A stretch of DNA of 64,000 nucleotides from Bacteroidota bacterium. GTDB lineage: Bacteria > Bacteroidota > Bacteroidia > Flavobacteriales > Weeksellaceae. Below are positions 7,790-15,389 of the stretch, in pieces; the stretch's first letter is position 1; every line of letters starts with the position of its first letter. The stretch lies in assembly GCA_023423715.1 (NCBI GenBank), contig JAFAFC010000021.1, positions 31,178 through 95,177 of the forward strand. The letters run 5' to 3'. Made by a program: the position numbers and the translations under genes. The notes beneath the pieces are model-generated. The model saw nothing but the letters and a program-made list of their open reading frames with translations. It was not told the DNA's origin and searched no databases.

Positions 7790-8353
7790 TTATTTCCCTA
7801 AAGGAATGTTATACGATACACCAACTCCTAAAGAACCAGCGTTGTATTTTTGATCTCCGATTTTACCATCATCACCTGTAAAGGTTTTTTGGTATTGTAC
7901 GGCAAAATTCCAGTCTCTGTTGTGGTATCCAATTTCTGGCTTAATGTATAAACCTCCGTTTGGTCTATCCACATTAGAGTTTGCAGCTACTTTGTCATCA
8001 CCTGTGATGAAACCATAACCGATATCGGTACCAAAATAAAATCCAGTTTGTTTAGGATAAATTCTAACTAACGCTGCTACTGGTACTACACCAAAGTCGT
8101 TATTATCATTACCATTATTTTCCTTTCCGAAAAAATGTGTGTAACCTGTTGCTACCCCTAAACCAAATCCTGGAGTTACTAAATTTTGATAAGCTACATC
8201 TAATCCTGCTGATGCCGAAGCATTTTCAGCTGGTACGGCAAGACCAACATTAGCACCTACTTTAATCATGTTATTCATCATTGCACTCTGAGCACTAACT
8301 ACTCCTGCTGTCAATAATCCACCTGCTACTAATACTTGCTTGAACATATTCAT
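7790..8353 (-). CDS. Outer-membrane beta-barrel protein
   Basis: About 187 residues when begun at the ATG at 8353, which directly precedes a signal peptide (NMFKQVLVAGGLLTAGVVSAQ). The longer open frame to 8464 adds 37 residues that would mask the signal peptide and is rejected. The mature part alternates polar and hydrophobic residues in strands (VGANVGLAVP, FGLGVATGYTHFF, GFYFGTDIGYGFI, NFAVQYQKTF, GSLGVGVSYNIPLGK), as in small 8-strand outer-membrane barrels. Ligand unknown. Confidence 0.78.
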   Translation of the reverse strand: MNMFKQVLVAGGLLTAGVVSAQSAMMNNMIKVGANVGLAVPAENASASAGLDVAYQNLVTPGFGLGVATGYTHFFGKENNGNDNNDFGVVPVAALVRIYPKQTGFYFGTDIGYGFITGDDKVAANSNVDRPNGGLYIKPEIGYHNRDWNFAVQYQKTFTGDDGKIGDQKYNAGSLGVGVSYNIPLGK

Positions 8354-8543
8354 AATTTCTAATTTTTTAAATTTTAACGAGGTGAGTATTGTCAAAATCG
8401 TGCCAAAGCGGTTTTTTAGCGAGTCAAAAAGCAACCGAAAAACATATAATAAATTGATTATCAATGTTTAAAAAATTAAACAAGTGTTTGTTTTACAAGA
8501 TTACTAAGAAATTCTATAAGCATTGATTTGAGGTAAAAAGAAC

Positions 8544-8569
8544 AAAACCCCAATAAAAATTGGGGTTTT
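8544..8569 (-). terminator. Terminator after the 39-residue ORF
   Basis: Perfect inverted repeat AAAACCCCAAT (8544-8554) / ATTGGGGTTTT (8559-8569) with loop AAAA, 21 bases beyond the stop of the small ORF at 8591. It is flanked by A and T runs and may work in both directions. Confidence 0.8.
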
Positions 8570-8590
8570 GTTTCCATATTAAGGTCTCAA

Positions 8591-8710
8591 TTATTGAGAA
8601 ATCTTTTGTTGTTGCTTACGAGCTTGCCTTTCTTCAAACTTTTTAACGATAAAGCCAATAATAAAGGGCGCTGCCCACGTAAGTACGGTTCTAATTATTC
8701 TAGGATTCAT
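8591..8710 (-). CDS. Small single-pass membrane protein (39 aa)
   Basis: An ATG at 8710 opens a 39-codon frame: MNPRIIRTVLTWAAPF, then IIGFIV, then a charged tail KKFEERQARKQQQKISQ. It predicts one membrane helix (about residues 8-22) and a basic, glutamine-rich cytoplasmic tail. It fills the gap between the barrel gene and fhs and is followed 21 bases later by a strong terminator, which supports a real transcript. Function unknown. Confidence 0.55.
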   Translation of the reverse strand: MNPRIIRTVLTWAAPFIIGFIVKKFEERQARKQQQKISQ

Positions 8711-8808
8711 AATATATGTTTATTTAAGGATGAAAAACACAAGTATTAAGCCAAAATCGACCAACCTTAAAATATTACAATAAAAAATAAGCATCCTAAA
8801 AACTACAA

Positions 8809-10485
8809 TTAGCTTAACCCGGTAATTAAACCATCTTTATCAATACTCATTCCTTCTGCTGCAGGAACAGATGGCAAACCAGGCATACGCATCATATCAC
8901 CCAAAATTGGAATAATAAAACCAGCTCCAGCGGCGAATTCAAATTCCCGAACCGTCACTCGGAAGTCTTTCGGGCGACCAATCTTTTTCTCGTCATCACT
9001 CAGCGATTTTTGCGTTTTCGCCATACAAATAGGTAAAGAATCAAACCCTAAATCTGTAATAATTTTCAAATCTTGTCTCGCTTTCTGAGAATAATTAACA
9101 CCATCTGCCCCGTACACTTCACGAGCAATAGTTTCAATCTTATTCTCAATGGTATCATTTATAGAATACAACGGTTGATAATCGTTGTTGCAATAATCAG
9201 CACAATACACGACTTCTTCAGCAAGTTCCTGCATCCCTTCCCCGCCTTTCGTAAATTCATCCGCTAAAATTGCCTTTACACCAAGTTTTTTACATTCCTC
9301 ACGAATAAAATCAATCTCGGCATCGTCATCATTCGCAAAATGATTAATCGCTACGATTGGGCGAAGTCCAAATTTGAAACTATTCTCAATATGCTTTTTC
9401 AGGTTCTCGATTCCTTTCTCTACGGCAGCTAAGTTTGGCTTTTCGTACTCTCCTTTTTTTGCACCTCCATGATAACGAAGTGCGCGAACCGTTGCGACAA
9501 TCACATACGCGTCAGGTTTCATATTTCCGTAATGGCATTTGATATGGAAGAATTTCTCAGCACCCAAATCGGCACCAAATCCAGCTTCGGTAACCACGTA
9601 ATCCGCTAATGACATTCCCATTTTCGTAGCAATAATCGTATTGGTTCCTTGAGCAATATTCGCAAACGGACCACCATGCAAGATCGCTGGATTATTTTCT
9701 AAAGTCTGAACCAAATTTGGTTTAATTGCATCTTTCAACAGAATAGCCATCGCACCCTCGGCTTTTAAATCACGAGCGTAAATCGGTTTTTTATCAAAAG
9801 TATATCCTACGAAAATGTTTCCTAATCGGACTTTTAGATCTTCAAAATCATTGCTTAAACAAAGAATTGCCATGACTTCGGACGCCGGTGTAATGTTAAA
9901 ACCTTCTTCGCGGACAATCCCATTCGTAGCACCACCCAAACCAACAACGATATGACGCAAACTGCGGTCATTCATGTCCATAACACGCTTCCAAACGATC
10001 GTTCTCGGATCGATATTCAAACTAAATTTTTTGTTTTGAAGATTGTTGTCAATCAATGCAGATAGAAGATTATTCGCTTTTTCAATTGCGGAAAAGTCCC
10101 CAGTAAAGTGCAAATTAATATCTACCATTGGGATCACTTGGGCATAACCTCCGCCTGCCGCACCACCTTTAATCCCAAAAACTGGCCCTAAACTTGGTTC
10201 ACGAAGTACCGCAATTGATTTTTTCCCGATTTTATTGAGTCCGTCATTTAAACCAACGGAAACGGTCGTTTTTCCTTCTCCTGCAGGTGTTGGATTAATC
10301 GCCGAAACTAAAATTAATTTCGCTTTTTTTATTTTTTCTTCATCTATATAATGTAATGGAATCTTTGCTTTGTATTTTCCGTAATACTCAAGATCATCAT
10401 CGTGAATATTTACTTTTTCTGCAATTCTCTTAATTGGTAAAATGTTCGCTGCCTGCGCAATTTCAATGTCTGTAGGAAAACTCAT
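8809..10485 (-). CDS. fhs: Formate-tetrahydrofolate ligase
   Basis: ATP-dependent formation of 10-formyl-tetrahydrofolate from formate, feeding one-carbon metabolism. The 558-residue length is standard. The phosphate-binding loop TPAGEGKTTVSVGL lies near residues 66-79, followed by REPSLGPVFGIKGGAAGGGYAQV split over two conserved blocks and HFTGDFSAI. Further family blocks include RTIVWKRVMDMNDR, GPFANIAQGTN and EAGFGADLGAEKF. The C-terminus MPGLPSVPAAEGM is conserved. The gene stands alone. Confidence 0.97.
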   Translation of the reverse strand: MSFPTDIEIAQAANILPIKRIAEKVNIHDDDLEYYGKYKAKIPLHYIDEEKIKKAKLILVSAINPTPAGEGKTTVSVGLNDGLNKIGKKSIAVLREPSLGPVFGIKGGAAGGGYAQVIPMVDINLHFTGDFSAIEKANNLLSALIDNNLQNKKFSLNIDPRTIVWKRVMDMNDRSLRHIVVGLGGATNGIVREEGFNITPASEVMAILCLSNDFEDLKVRLGNIFVGYTFDKKPIYARDLKAEGAMAILLKDAIKPNLVQTLENNPAILHGGPFANIAQGTNTIIATKMGMSLADYVVTEAGFGADLGAEKFFHIKCHYGNMKPDAYVIVATVRALRYHGGAKKGEYEKPNLAAVEKGIENLKKHIENSFKFGLRPIVAINHFANDDDAEIDFIREECKKLGVKAILADEFTKGGEGMQELAEEVVYCADYCNNDYQPLYSINDTIENKIETIAREVYGADGVNYSQKARQDLKIITDLGFDSLPICMAKTQKSLSDDEKKIGRPKDFRVTVREFEFAAGAGFIIPILGDMMRMPGLPSVPAAEGMSIDKDGLITGLS

Positions 10486-10802
10486 AATTCATCTAATTTT
10501 CTTGGGTTGCTATCAAAATTACATAGATAACTTAACTTAAAAAAAAATTAAGACTTGAGTTTTATCAGTCGTATCTTATGGTGAAATTTTACTAAATTAA
10601 AGGGTAAACTAGTAAAAAATTTAATGAGAATCTAGAAATTCTACAGCGCAAACCTTTAAAAAACGCTTTAATTTTTATTTGAACAAAGAAAAGGTAAAAT
10701 TTGATACATACATCTTATAATCAATAATTTAAACCCTTATTTCGACTTGCAAAATTCCAGAAATCCATAAAGCAAAAGGTTTTTTTGTGCGAAAATATCA
10801 TC
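10486..10802. other. AT-rich intergenic stretch with no recognised gene
   Basis: Between fhs and the putative RNA there are about 300 bases of AT-rich sequence. I see no open frame with coding character, no tRNA and no strong hairpin. It must hold the fhs promoter, but I could not identify a clear TAnnTTTG box for it. Confidence 0.4.
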
Positions 10803-10815
10803 TACTTTAGCAGTG

Positions 10816-10962
10816 TGAAAAGGTGAAGAGATGCAAATGATGGAATGCAAAATCTCCTAACTAAAAGCAATTCGAGTTTTAATTGAATTTTTCAAGTAAG
10901 ACACAGATTTTTTTCTAACAATAAATTCCTAAAGGCACAGGGAATTTATTGTTTTTTTTTTT
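10816..10962 (+). ncRNA. Putative small RNA or terminated short transcript
   Basis: A strong rho-independent terminator (10919-10962) points rightward although no rightward gene precedes it. Upstream at 10803-10810 is TACTTTAG, one mismatch from the TAnnTTTG -7 box. Between them lies a hairpin, GAGAT/ATCTC plus TGCA/TGCA (10828-10856). A tiny frame, MQMMECKIS (10831-10860), sits after AAAAGGTGAAGAG and overlaps the hairpin. The unit could be an sRNA or an orphan leader. No Rfam family was recognised. Confidence 0.4.
10919..10962 (+). terminator. Strong rightward terminator
   Basis: An 11-bp perfect stem CAATAAATTCC (10919-10929) / GGAATTTATTG (10941-10951) is followed by eleven Ts (10952-10962). 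Read leftward the stem is followed by TTAGAAAAAAA, not a T run, so it is not the natural terminator of the WYL operon. Confidence 0.85.
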
Positions 10963-10977
10963 GCTCAAATTTATGAT

Positions 10978-11979
10978 TTATGAGCTTTCGTACTTTTTTG
11001 TTGCCAACTTTAAACAGTTTTCAATCCTATTGCGCAACTTTGTTGGTTTTAACACTGTAATAAACTCCCCCATCCCCAGGATCATTCGTTCGAGTTCATA
11101 ATTCAATTGGACGCAAATTTTAAAAATGGTTTGTTCGTCATTTTCTTCCAAGATAACCTGAGAATGATGAAAAGGCTTTGTTACCACATAAGGCGCATGC
11201 TTTCGATCAATCGCAAAAATCACATTTTGTCCTCTTTGAGTTTCCGAAACCGTTGCACCGATGACTTCTCCAAAATAACGATCAGCATCCAAATTATAAT
11301 CAATGTATGTTGAGTTTTCATCTTTATTAATTTCTTGCATTCTGTCCAAAGCCAAGTTGTAAAGCTTTCCTTTGTGAAGACAAATCAAAAACCAACGGTT
11401 GTTATATTCCTTCAACAACTGTGGATGAACAGTCATGTTTTGCGCTTCTCGAGCGGTAAAACTTTGATACAAAATTTGTAAAACTTGTTTACTGAGAATC
11501 GCTTGATACAGAACATCAATATACTCTAAACCTTTTAAGCGCTCATTTTTATCTAGGTGAATGATTGATTTTTGTTGCGTTGCTTGTATCGAATCTTCCA
11601 ATTTTTGAATAACACCATTCATTTCCTTGAACATCGAAAAATCCTTAAACTGTTTCAAAATTTGCACAGCGTCGGTCATCGCCTTCAAATCACTTTCAGT
11701 GACCGAAATATTATGAATACTGTATTCTGGGTCGCTGTAGCGATAGTATTTTCGCTCGTAAACTTCAATAGGCGCTTCGTAACCAAATTTTTCACTTCGC
11801 ATATTCTGTAAATCCAATTGTACAGTACGTTTGCTTACAAAGGATTCTTTACCTTCAAACTCGAACAAAGCTTCCGAACACTCATCGATTAAATCGTCAA
11901 GCGTATATTTTTTATACTTGTTCTTCAAGCATTTGTCAAGGGTTTTATACCGAATTAAAGCATTTTTATTGGAAGACAC
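10978..11979 (-). CDS. WYL-domain transcriptional regulator
   Basis: A 333-residue regulator: winged-helix DNA-binding part at the N-terminus (about residues 1-75, DDLIDECSEALF...SKRTVQLDLQNMR), a linker, and a WYL domain at about 150-225 (VLQILYQSF, HPQLLKEYNNRWFLICL, LALDRMQEI), then a C-terminal WCX-type extension. WYL domains bind nucleic acids or other ligands and switch regulators on. It is the last gene of a leftward three-gene operon whose promoter carries the same 19-bp palindrome found before rtcB and before the tRNA-like RNA. I infer it regulates that set and itself. Confidence 0.88.
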   Translation of the reverse strand: MSSNKNALIRYKTLDKCLKNKYKKYTLDDLIDECSEALFEFEGKESFVSKRTVQLDLQNMRSEKFGYEAPIEVYERKYYRYSDPEYSIHNISVTESDLKAMTDAVQILKQFKDFSMFKEMNGVIQKLEDSIQATQQKSIIHLDKNERLKGLEYIDVLYQAILSKQVLQILYQSFTAREAQNMTVHPQLLKEYNNRWFLICLHKGKLYNLALDRMQEINKDENSTYIDYNLDADRYFGEVIGATVSETQRGQNVIFAIDRKHAPYVVTKPFHHSQVILEENDEQTIFKICVQLNYELERMILGMGEFITVLKPTKLRNRIENCLKLATKKYESS

Positions 11980-12033
11980 GGAATTTTGATTTGAAATTTA
12001 GTATTTGAGATTCGAAATTCTGATTTCTAAAAC

Positions 12034-12369
12034 CTAAGATTTAGGTTCTAAAGCATTTCCTTCAAAGGAAATTCCGTCCCAACCGAACTTCATAAAGTTT
12101 CGGATGTTTTGATGGTCATCAGCTTCTGGATGCTCCAAAACATCTGTACGATAGAAATCTCCGAACATATTTAATGTTTCATCTTTTGAAAGGTTATTTA
12201 GTTTCGCAAAACTAAAAATCTTGCACGAACCGTTATTCTGATTGGCTTCGTTTATCGTTTCACCATTCGTGAATTTTGTTGGTATGAAATCATAATTCGC
12301 ATCAATATGCGCAATAACATCATTGAATTGAATATCTTCGGGCTCGTTTTTAAGTTGGTCTAAGATCAT
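12034..12369 (-). CDS. HopJ-family protein
   Basis: A 111-residue protein that I recognise as the HopJ type III effector family from the blocks VIAHIDANYDFIPTKFTNG, NQNNGSCKIFSFAKL and VLEHPEADDHQNIRNFMKFG. Despite the name, close relatives occur in many bacteria without type III secretion, and their function is unknown. It overlaps the upstream gene by ATGA and precedes the WYL regulator by 54 bases, so it belongs to the WYL operon. No signal peptide. Confidence 0.85.
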   Translation of the reverse strand: MILDQLKNEPEDIQFNDVIAHIDANYDFIPTKFTNGETINEANQNNGSCKIFSFAKLNNLSKDETLNMFGDFYRTDVLEHPEADDHQNIRNFMKFGWDGISFEGNALEPKS

Positions 12370-12845
12370 TTGTAAATATTTATATTATTTCTTGTTTCAT
12401 TTGTTAATCCAATAAATCTAATTTCTAGTATTAGATACTTATAATCTTCCTCTGTAAACTCAATAAAAACTTCATTTTTATTGGAGTTAGCATTTAGTTT
12501 TCTTAATATCGGAAAACTAGCTTTTGGTAAAATTAGCTTTATCCTTTCCTTTTTTCTACTTAATACAATGACGCTTTTTTTTATTTTCCAATTAAAAAAT
12601 TTTGAATAGCCACAAATAAACACCGTGTCATCCATAATATATAAATCCGCCCGATTAAACAGATAGTTCGTATTCTTACCTCCAAACACATGAGTTGAAC
12701 ATTTTGCACCTATCACTATCTCACAAGCTCCATCTTTTACAAGCCCTTTTATGGTAGAAACGGAATTATCAAAACTATTGGTCCTTTCCCTGAGGAAAAA
12801 GTAAAGCAAAAAGAAAGAAACAAGTAAAAAGAGAAAAAAAACCAT
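12366..12845 (-). CDS. Membrane-anchored protein of unknown function
   Basis: A 159-residue protein with one N-terminal membrane segment (residues 2-17, VFFLFLLVSFFLLYFF) followed by a charged region and a beta-rich domain (VKDGACEIVIGAKCST, LYIMDDTVFICGYSKFFNW, SVIVLSRKKERIKLIL), possibly PH-like. I do not recognise the family. It is the first gene of the operon with HopJ and WYL; the ATGA overlap with HopJ implies translational coupling. The regulon operator lies 49 bases upstream of its start. Confidence 0.65.
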   Translation of the reverse strand: MVFFLFLLVSFFLLYFFLRERTNSFDNSVSTIKGLVKDGACEIVIGAKCSTHVFGGKNTNYLFNRADLYIMDDTVFICGYSKFFNWKIKKSVIVLSRKKERIKLILPKASFPILRKLNANSNKNEVFIEFTEEDYKYLILEIRFIGLTNETRNNINIYK

Positions 12846-12878
12846 GTATCCGATAAAAACAATCTTTCTCTAAAAATA

Positions 12879-12912
12879 CAAAATTAAAACATCTACGCAA
12901 CTTCAATGCGTA
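12879..12912 (-). promoter_or_regulatory. Promoter and palindromic operator of the WYL operon
   Basis: A perfect 19-bp palindrome TACGCA-N7-TGCGTA spans 12894-12912. Read leftward it is followed by a -7 box TAATTTTG (12886-12879), an exact TAnnTTTG match; the palindrome centre is 17 bases from the box. Near-identical palindromes occur at 13758 (rtcB) and 18155 (tRNA-like RNA and Ro60). This is consistent with autoregulation by the WYL protein. Confidence 0.78.
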
Positions 12913-12934
12913 ATAAATTTTCGAGTACAAAAAA

Positions 12935-12960
12935 AAGCTTGTTTCGAAAGAAACAAGCTT
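12935..12960 (-). terminator. Terminator of the cold-shock-domain gene
   Basis: Perfect inverted repeat AAGCTTGTTTC (12935-12945) / GAAACAAGCTT (12950-12960), loop GAAA, with a T run when read leftward. It separates the cold-shock gene from the WYL operon promoter, so the two are independent units. Confidence 0.88.
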
Positions 12961-12982
12961 AGATATTATACGGAAGCAAAGA

Positions 12983-13417
12983 TTACTTCACGATTTTAAT
13001 ATTAACTGCTGAAAAACCTTTTGGAGATTTCTCTTTCTCGTAAGTTACTTTGTGACCTTTTTTCAATTCTTCTTCCGAGTTGTTGATGTGGAAAAAGATA
13101 TTTTCTTTCGATCCGTTTTCAGTGATGAAACCATAACCTTTATCACTCAAGAACGTAATAATTCCTGTGATCTCGGTATCGTCCACCTCAATAGGAGCTG
13201 CACCCAATTGAATATCGTCTAGATCGATTTCAATTTTTTCACGTTGGTCTGGTGGTGTGCTTGTCAATTGACCAAACTCGTCCACGTACATAAACATTTC
13301 GTCAAGCGCTTTTCCTTTGTTGTTATCAGATTTGCGCTCTTCACGGCGTGCCGCTTTTTCTTTTTGTTTCTGCTGTTTCTTTTTAAAGTTTTCTTTTTTT
13401 GAGAAAGAATCTGCCAT
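12983..13417 (-). CDS. Cold-shock-domain RNA-binding protein
   Basis: A 144-residue protein. The N-terminal half is strongly charged (SFSKKENFKKKQQKQKEKAARREERK) and low complexity. The C-terminal 65 residues form one cold-shock domain with RNP1 KGYGFITE and RNP2 IFFHIN, typical of single-stranded nucleic acid binding. It lies between the WYL operon and rtcB but has its own promoter and terminator. The predicted 5' leader is about 230 bases, as is common for cold-shock mRNAs. Role in RNA chaperoning is inferred. Confidence 0.85.
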   Translation of the reverse strand: MADSFSKKENFKKKQQKQKEKAARREERKSDNNKGKALDEMFMYVDEFGQLTSTPPDQREKIEIDLDDIQLGAAPIEVDDTEITGIITFLSDKGYGFITENGSKENIFFHINNSEEELKKGHKVTYEKEKSPKGFSAVNIKIVK

Positions 13418-13655
13418 AAATATTTTAAAATTTTATTTTAATGTTACTAATTTACACGTTATTTTGAGTTCAATTTTCGGTAAAAACCTACTTTAATTGA
13501 CCTCTTCATTTTTCGAGAATCCCGAGAGATTTCTCTTCTGTTTGTCGTAGTTTGTATTTAAGTTGCTGGTAAAAGCAGCGAAAAACTGAAAGTAATGAAT
13601 ATGATAAACTCTTCTAAGTTTATGAAAAACAAGTGCTTTCTTTACTATTGCGGTA

Positions 13656-13663
13656 CAAAGATA
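13656..13663 (-). promoter_or_regulatory. -7 box of the cold-shock-domain gene
   Basis: Read leftward, TATCTTTG at 13663-13656 matches TAnnTTTG exactly. Transcription would begin near 13650, giving a leader of about 230 bases before the ATG at 13417. Confidence 0.55.
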
Positions 13664-13757
13664 CGATAAAAGAAATTAATAACGGTAGTTTCTTAATTCT
13701 GTGCAGATTATATTTTCATTGAAAACTTTTTTTAGAAAAATTAAAATATTTTTTCAC

Positions 13758-13803
13758 TACGCAAAAAGATTGCGCAATTGGTTTTTTACTTTGCATCATC
13801 AAA
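13758..13803 (+). promoter_or_regulatory. Operator and promoter of rtcB
   Basis: TACGCA-N7-TGCGCA at 13758-13776, then 9 bases, then TTACTTTG (13786-13793, one mismatch to TAnnTTTG) and CATCATCAAA. The block 13786-13803 is identical, base for base, to 18183-18200 before the tRNA-like RNA, and the operator-to-box spacing is also identical. No -33 TTG lies at the usual spacing; the palindrome occupies that place, which suggests an activated promoter. Confidence 0.8.
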
Positions 13804-13825
13804 TTAACAGGAAAGTTATAAACGT

Positions 13826-13940
13826 CGAATTGCTGCAGCCCGACTTGAGCGGAAATCCTTTTGTGAGGAACGAACAAAAGATTGGAAGCCCTTCGATAAA
13901 CTCAGGATAAACTGCAGGCGGAAATAGCTGCCCAAAAAAA
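13826..13940 (+). repeat. REP-like palindromic element in the rtcB leader
   Basis: Within the untranslated leader of rtcB lies a GC-richer block with two GCGGAAAT motifs (in TTGAGCGGAAAT and GCAGGCGGAAAT), CTGCAG twice, and CCCTTCGATAAACTCAGGAT, the last resembling intergenic repeats common in Bacteroidetes chromosomes. Base composition differs clearly from the AT-rich surroundings. I infer a dispersed repeat that has landed in the leader. Confidence 0.5.
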
Positions 13941-13948
13941 TAGAAAAG

Positions 13949-15328
13949 ATGAAAATTACAGGAAACGAATTAATCGAGTTAGGATATAGACCAAAAAAAT
14001 GGTTCGCCGAAGCTTTGGAATATATCAACGAAAATGACTTGTCACAAGCGGAAATGGAAGCTTATCTGGAGCAATTCCGCGCGCCAGATCCAATACCTTT
14101 AAAGGAAAAAGCGGAGGATTTTATCATTAACATTAAAGCAGAAAATGAAGCCGAGGAAGATAATGTGCAAAAAGTAATCCGAACGATGGAGGTTTTGATG
14201 AAAACGCCGACTTTGGTTTCGGGAGCGTTGATGCCAGATGCTTGTCCGACTGGTCCTGAAGGGCAAATCCCTGTGGGCGGCGTGGTGGTCGCGAAAAATG
14301 CGATTCATCCCGGATTTCACTCGGCGGATATTTGTTGTTCGGTGATGTTGACGGATTTCGGGAAAGTGGACCCAAAAGTGGTTTTGGACGCTGCGCATTC
14401 TATTACACATTTTGGTTACGGAGGACGTGCTCGAGGTGAACAAATGACAATGAGTGTTGAGTTGATGGACGCTTTTAGAGAAAATATGTTCTTAAACGAC
14501 GAGCGATTAATTAGCATTGCGCGTTCGCATATGGGAACTCAGGGCGATGGAAATCACTTCTTGTTTGTTGGGATTTCTAAAAATACTGGAAACACAATGA
14601 TGGTGACGCATCACGGTTCTCGTGCGCCTGGAGCGGCTTTGTACGATAAAGGAATGAAGGTTGCGAACCGTTTCCGTCAGGAGATTTCGCCTGAAACGTT
14701 GAAGGAAAACGCTTGGATTCCTTTTGAAACCGAGGAAGGTGAAGCCTATTGGGAAGCTTTGCAATTGATTAGAAAATGGACGAAGGAAAACCACGAAGCC
14801 ATTCATAATGCGACTTTGGAGAAGTTGAACATCGAAAAATTAGATAGATATTGGAATGAACATAATTTCGTATTCAGAGACGGAGATTTATTCTACCATG
14901 CGAAAGGAGCAACGCCGCTGGACGACAAATTTATGCCGGATATTACAGGTCCACGATTGATTCCTCTGAATATGGCGGAACCTGTATTGATTGTAAGTGG
15001 TGCTACAAACGACAGAAATTTAGGTTTTGCTCCTCATGGCGCGGGAAGAAATTTCAGCAGAAGTCAGCATAAAAGAAGCTTGGCTCATAAAACGACTGAA
15101 GAGATTTTCGCAGAAGAAACCGCTGGTTTGGATGTAAGATTCTTCACGAATGATATCGATATTTCTGAGTTGCCAAGTGCGTATAAAAATGCGCAAAATG
15201 TTCGCGCTCAGATTGAAGAATATAACTTATGCGAAATCATCGACGAAGTGCTTCCTTATGGCTGTATCATGGCTGGTGACGTGCAGAAAAACGCACCTTG
15301 GAAAAAAAAGAATAAGTTTAGGAGATAA
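13949..15328 (+). CDS. rtcB: RtcB-family RNA ligase
   Basis: Mn- and GTP-dependent ligase joining 2',3'-cyclic-phosphate or 3'-phosphate ends to 5'-OH ends of RNA. The 459-residue protein shows GTQGDGNHFLFVG, HHGSRAPGAALYD and the guanylation-site block PHGAGRNFSRS, with the nucleotide-linked His. The metal-site block, usually DIGCGM, reads ADICCSVM: the key Cys is retained but the flanking residues differ, marking a divergent subfamily. Its promoter shares the 19-bp operator with the WYL operon and the tRNA-like RNA. Two nucleotidyltransferase genes follow. Confidence 0.93.
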   Translation: MKITGNELIELGYRPKKWFAEALEYINENDLSQAEMEAYLEQFRAPDPIPLKEKAEDFIINIKAENEAEEDNVQKVIRTMEVLMKTPTLVSGALMPDACPTGPEGQIPVGGVVVAKNAIHPGFHSADICCSVMLTDFGKVDPKVVLDAAHSITHFGYGGRARGEQMTMSVELMDAFRENMFLNDERLISIARSHMGTQGDGNHFLFVGISKNTGNTMMVTHHGSRAPGAALYDKGMKVANRFRQEISPETLKENAWIPFETEEGEAYWEALQLIRKWTKENHEAIHNATLEKLNIEKLDRYWNEHNFVFRDGDLFYHAKGATPLDDKFMPDITGPRLIPLNMAEPVLIVSGATNDRNLGFAPHGAGRNFSRSQHKRSLAHKTTEEIFAEETAGLDVRFFTNDIDISELPSAYKNAQNVRAQIEEYNLCEIIDEVLPYGCIMAGDVQKNAPWKKKNKFRR

Positions 15329-15389
15329 AGTCAAGATTTCAGACTTGAACTTTACAATTTAGACATTAAACTCGAAACATTTAGAAAAA

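Noticed and set aside
7790..8464. Longer 224-residue form of the outer-membrane barrel
   Set aside because: The extra 37 residues precede a good signal peptide and lack coding character; the ATG at 8353 is preferred.
10919..10962. Terminator of the leftward WYL operon
   Set aside because: The T11 run is on the rightward strand. Read leftward, the hairpin is followed by TTAGAAAAAAA, so it cannot work well for WYL.
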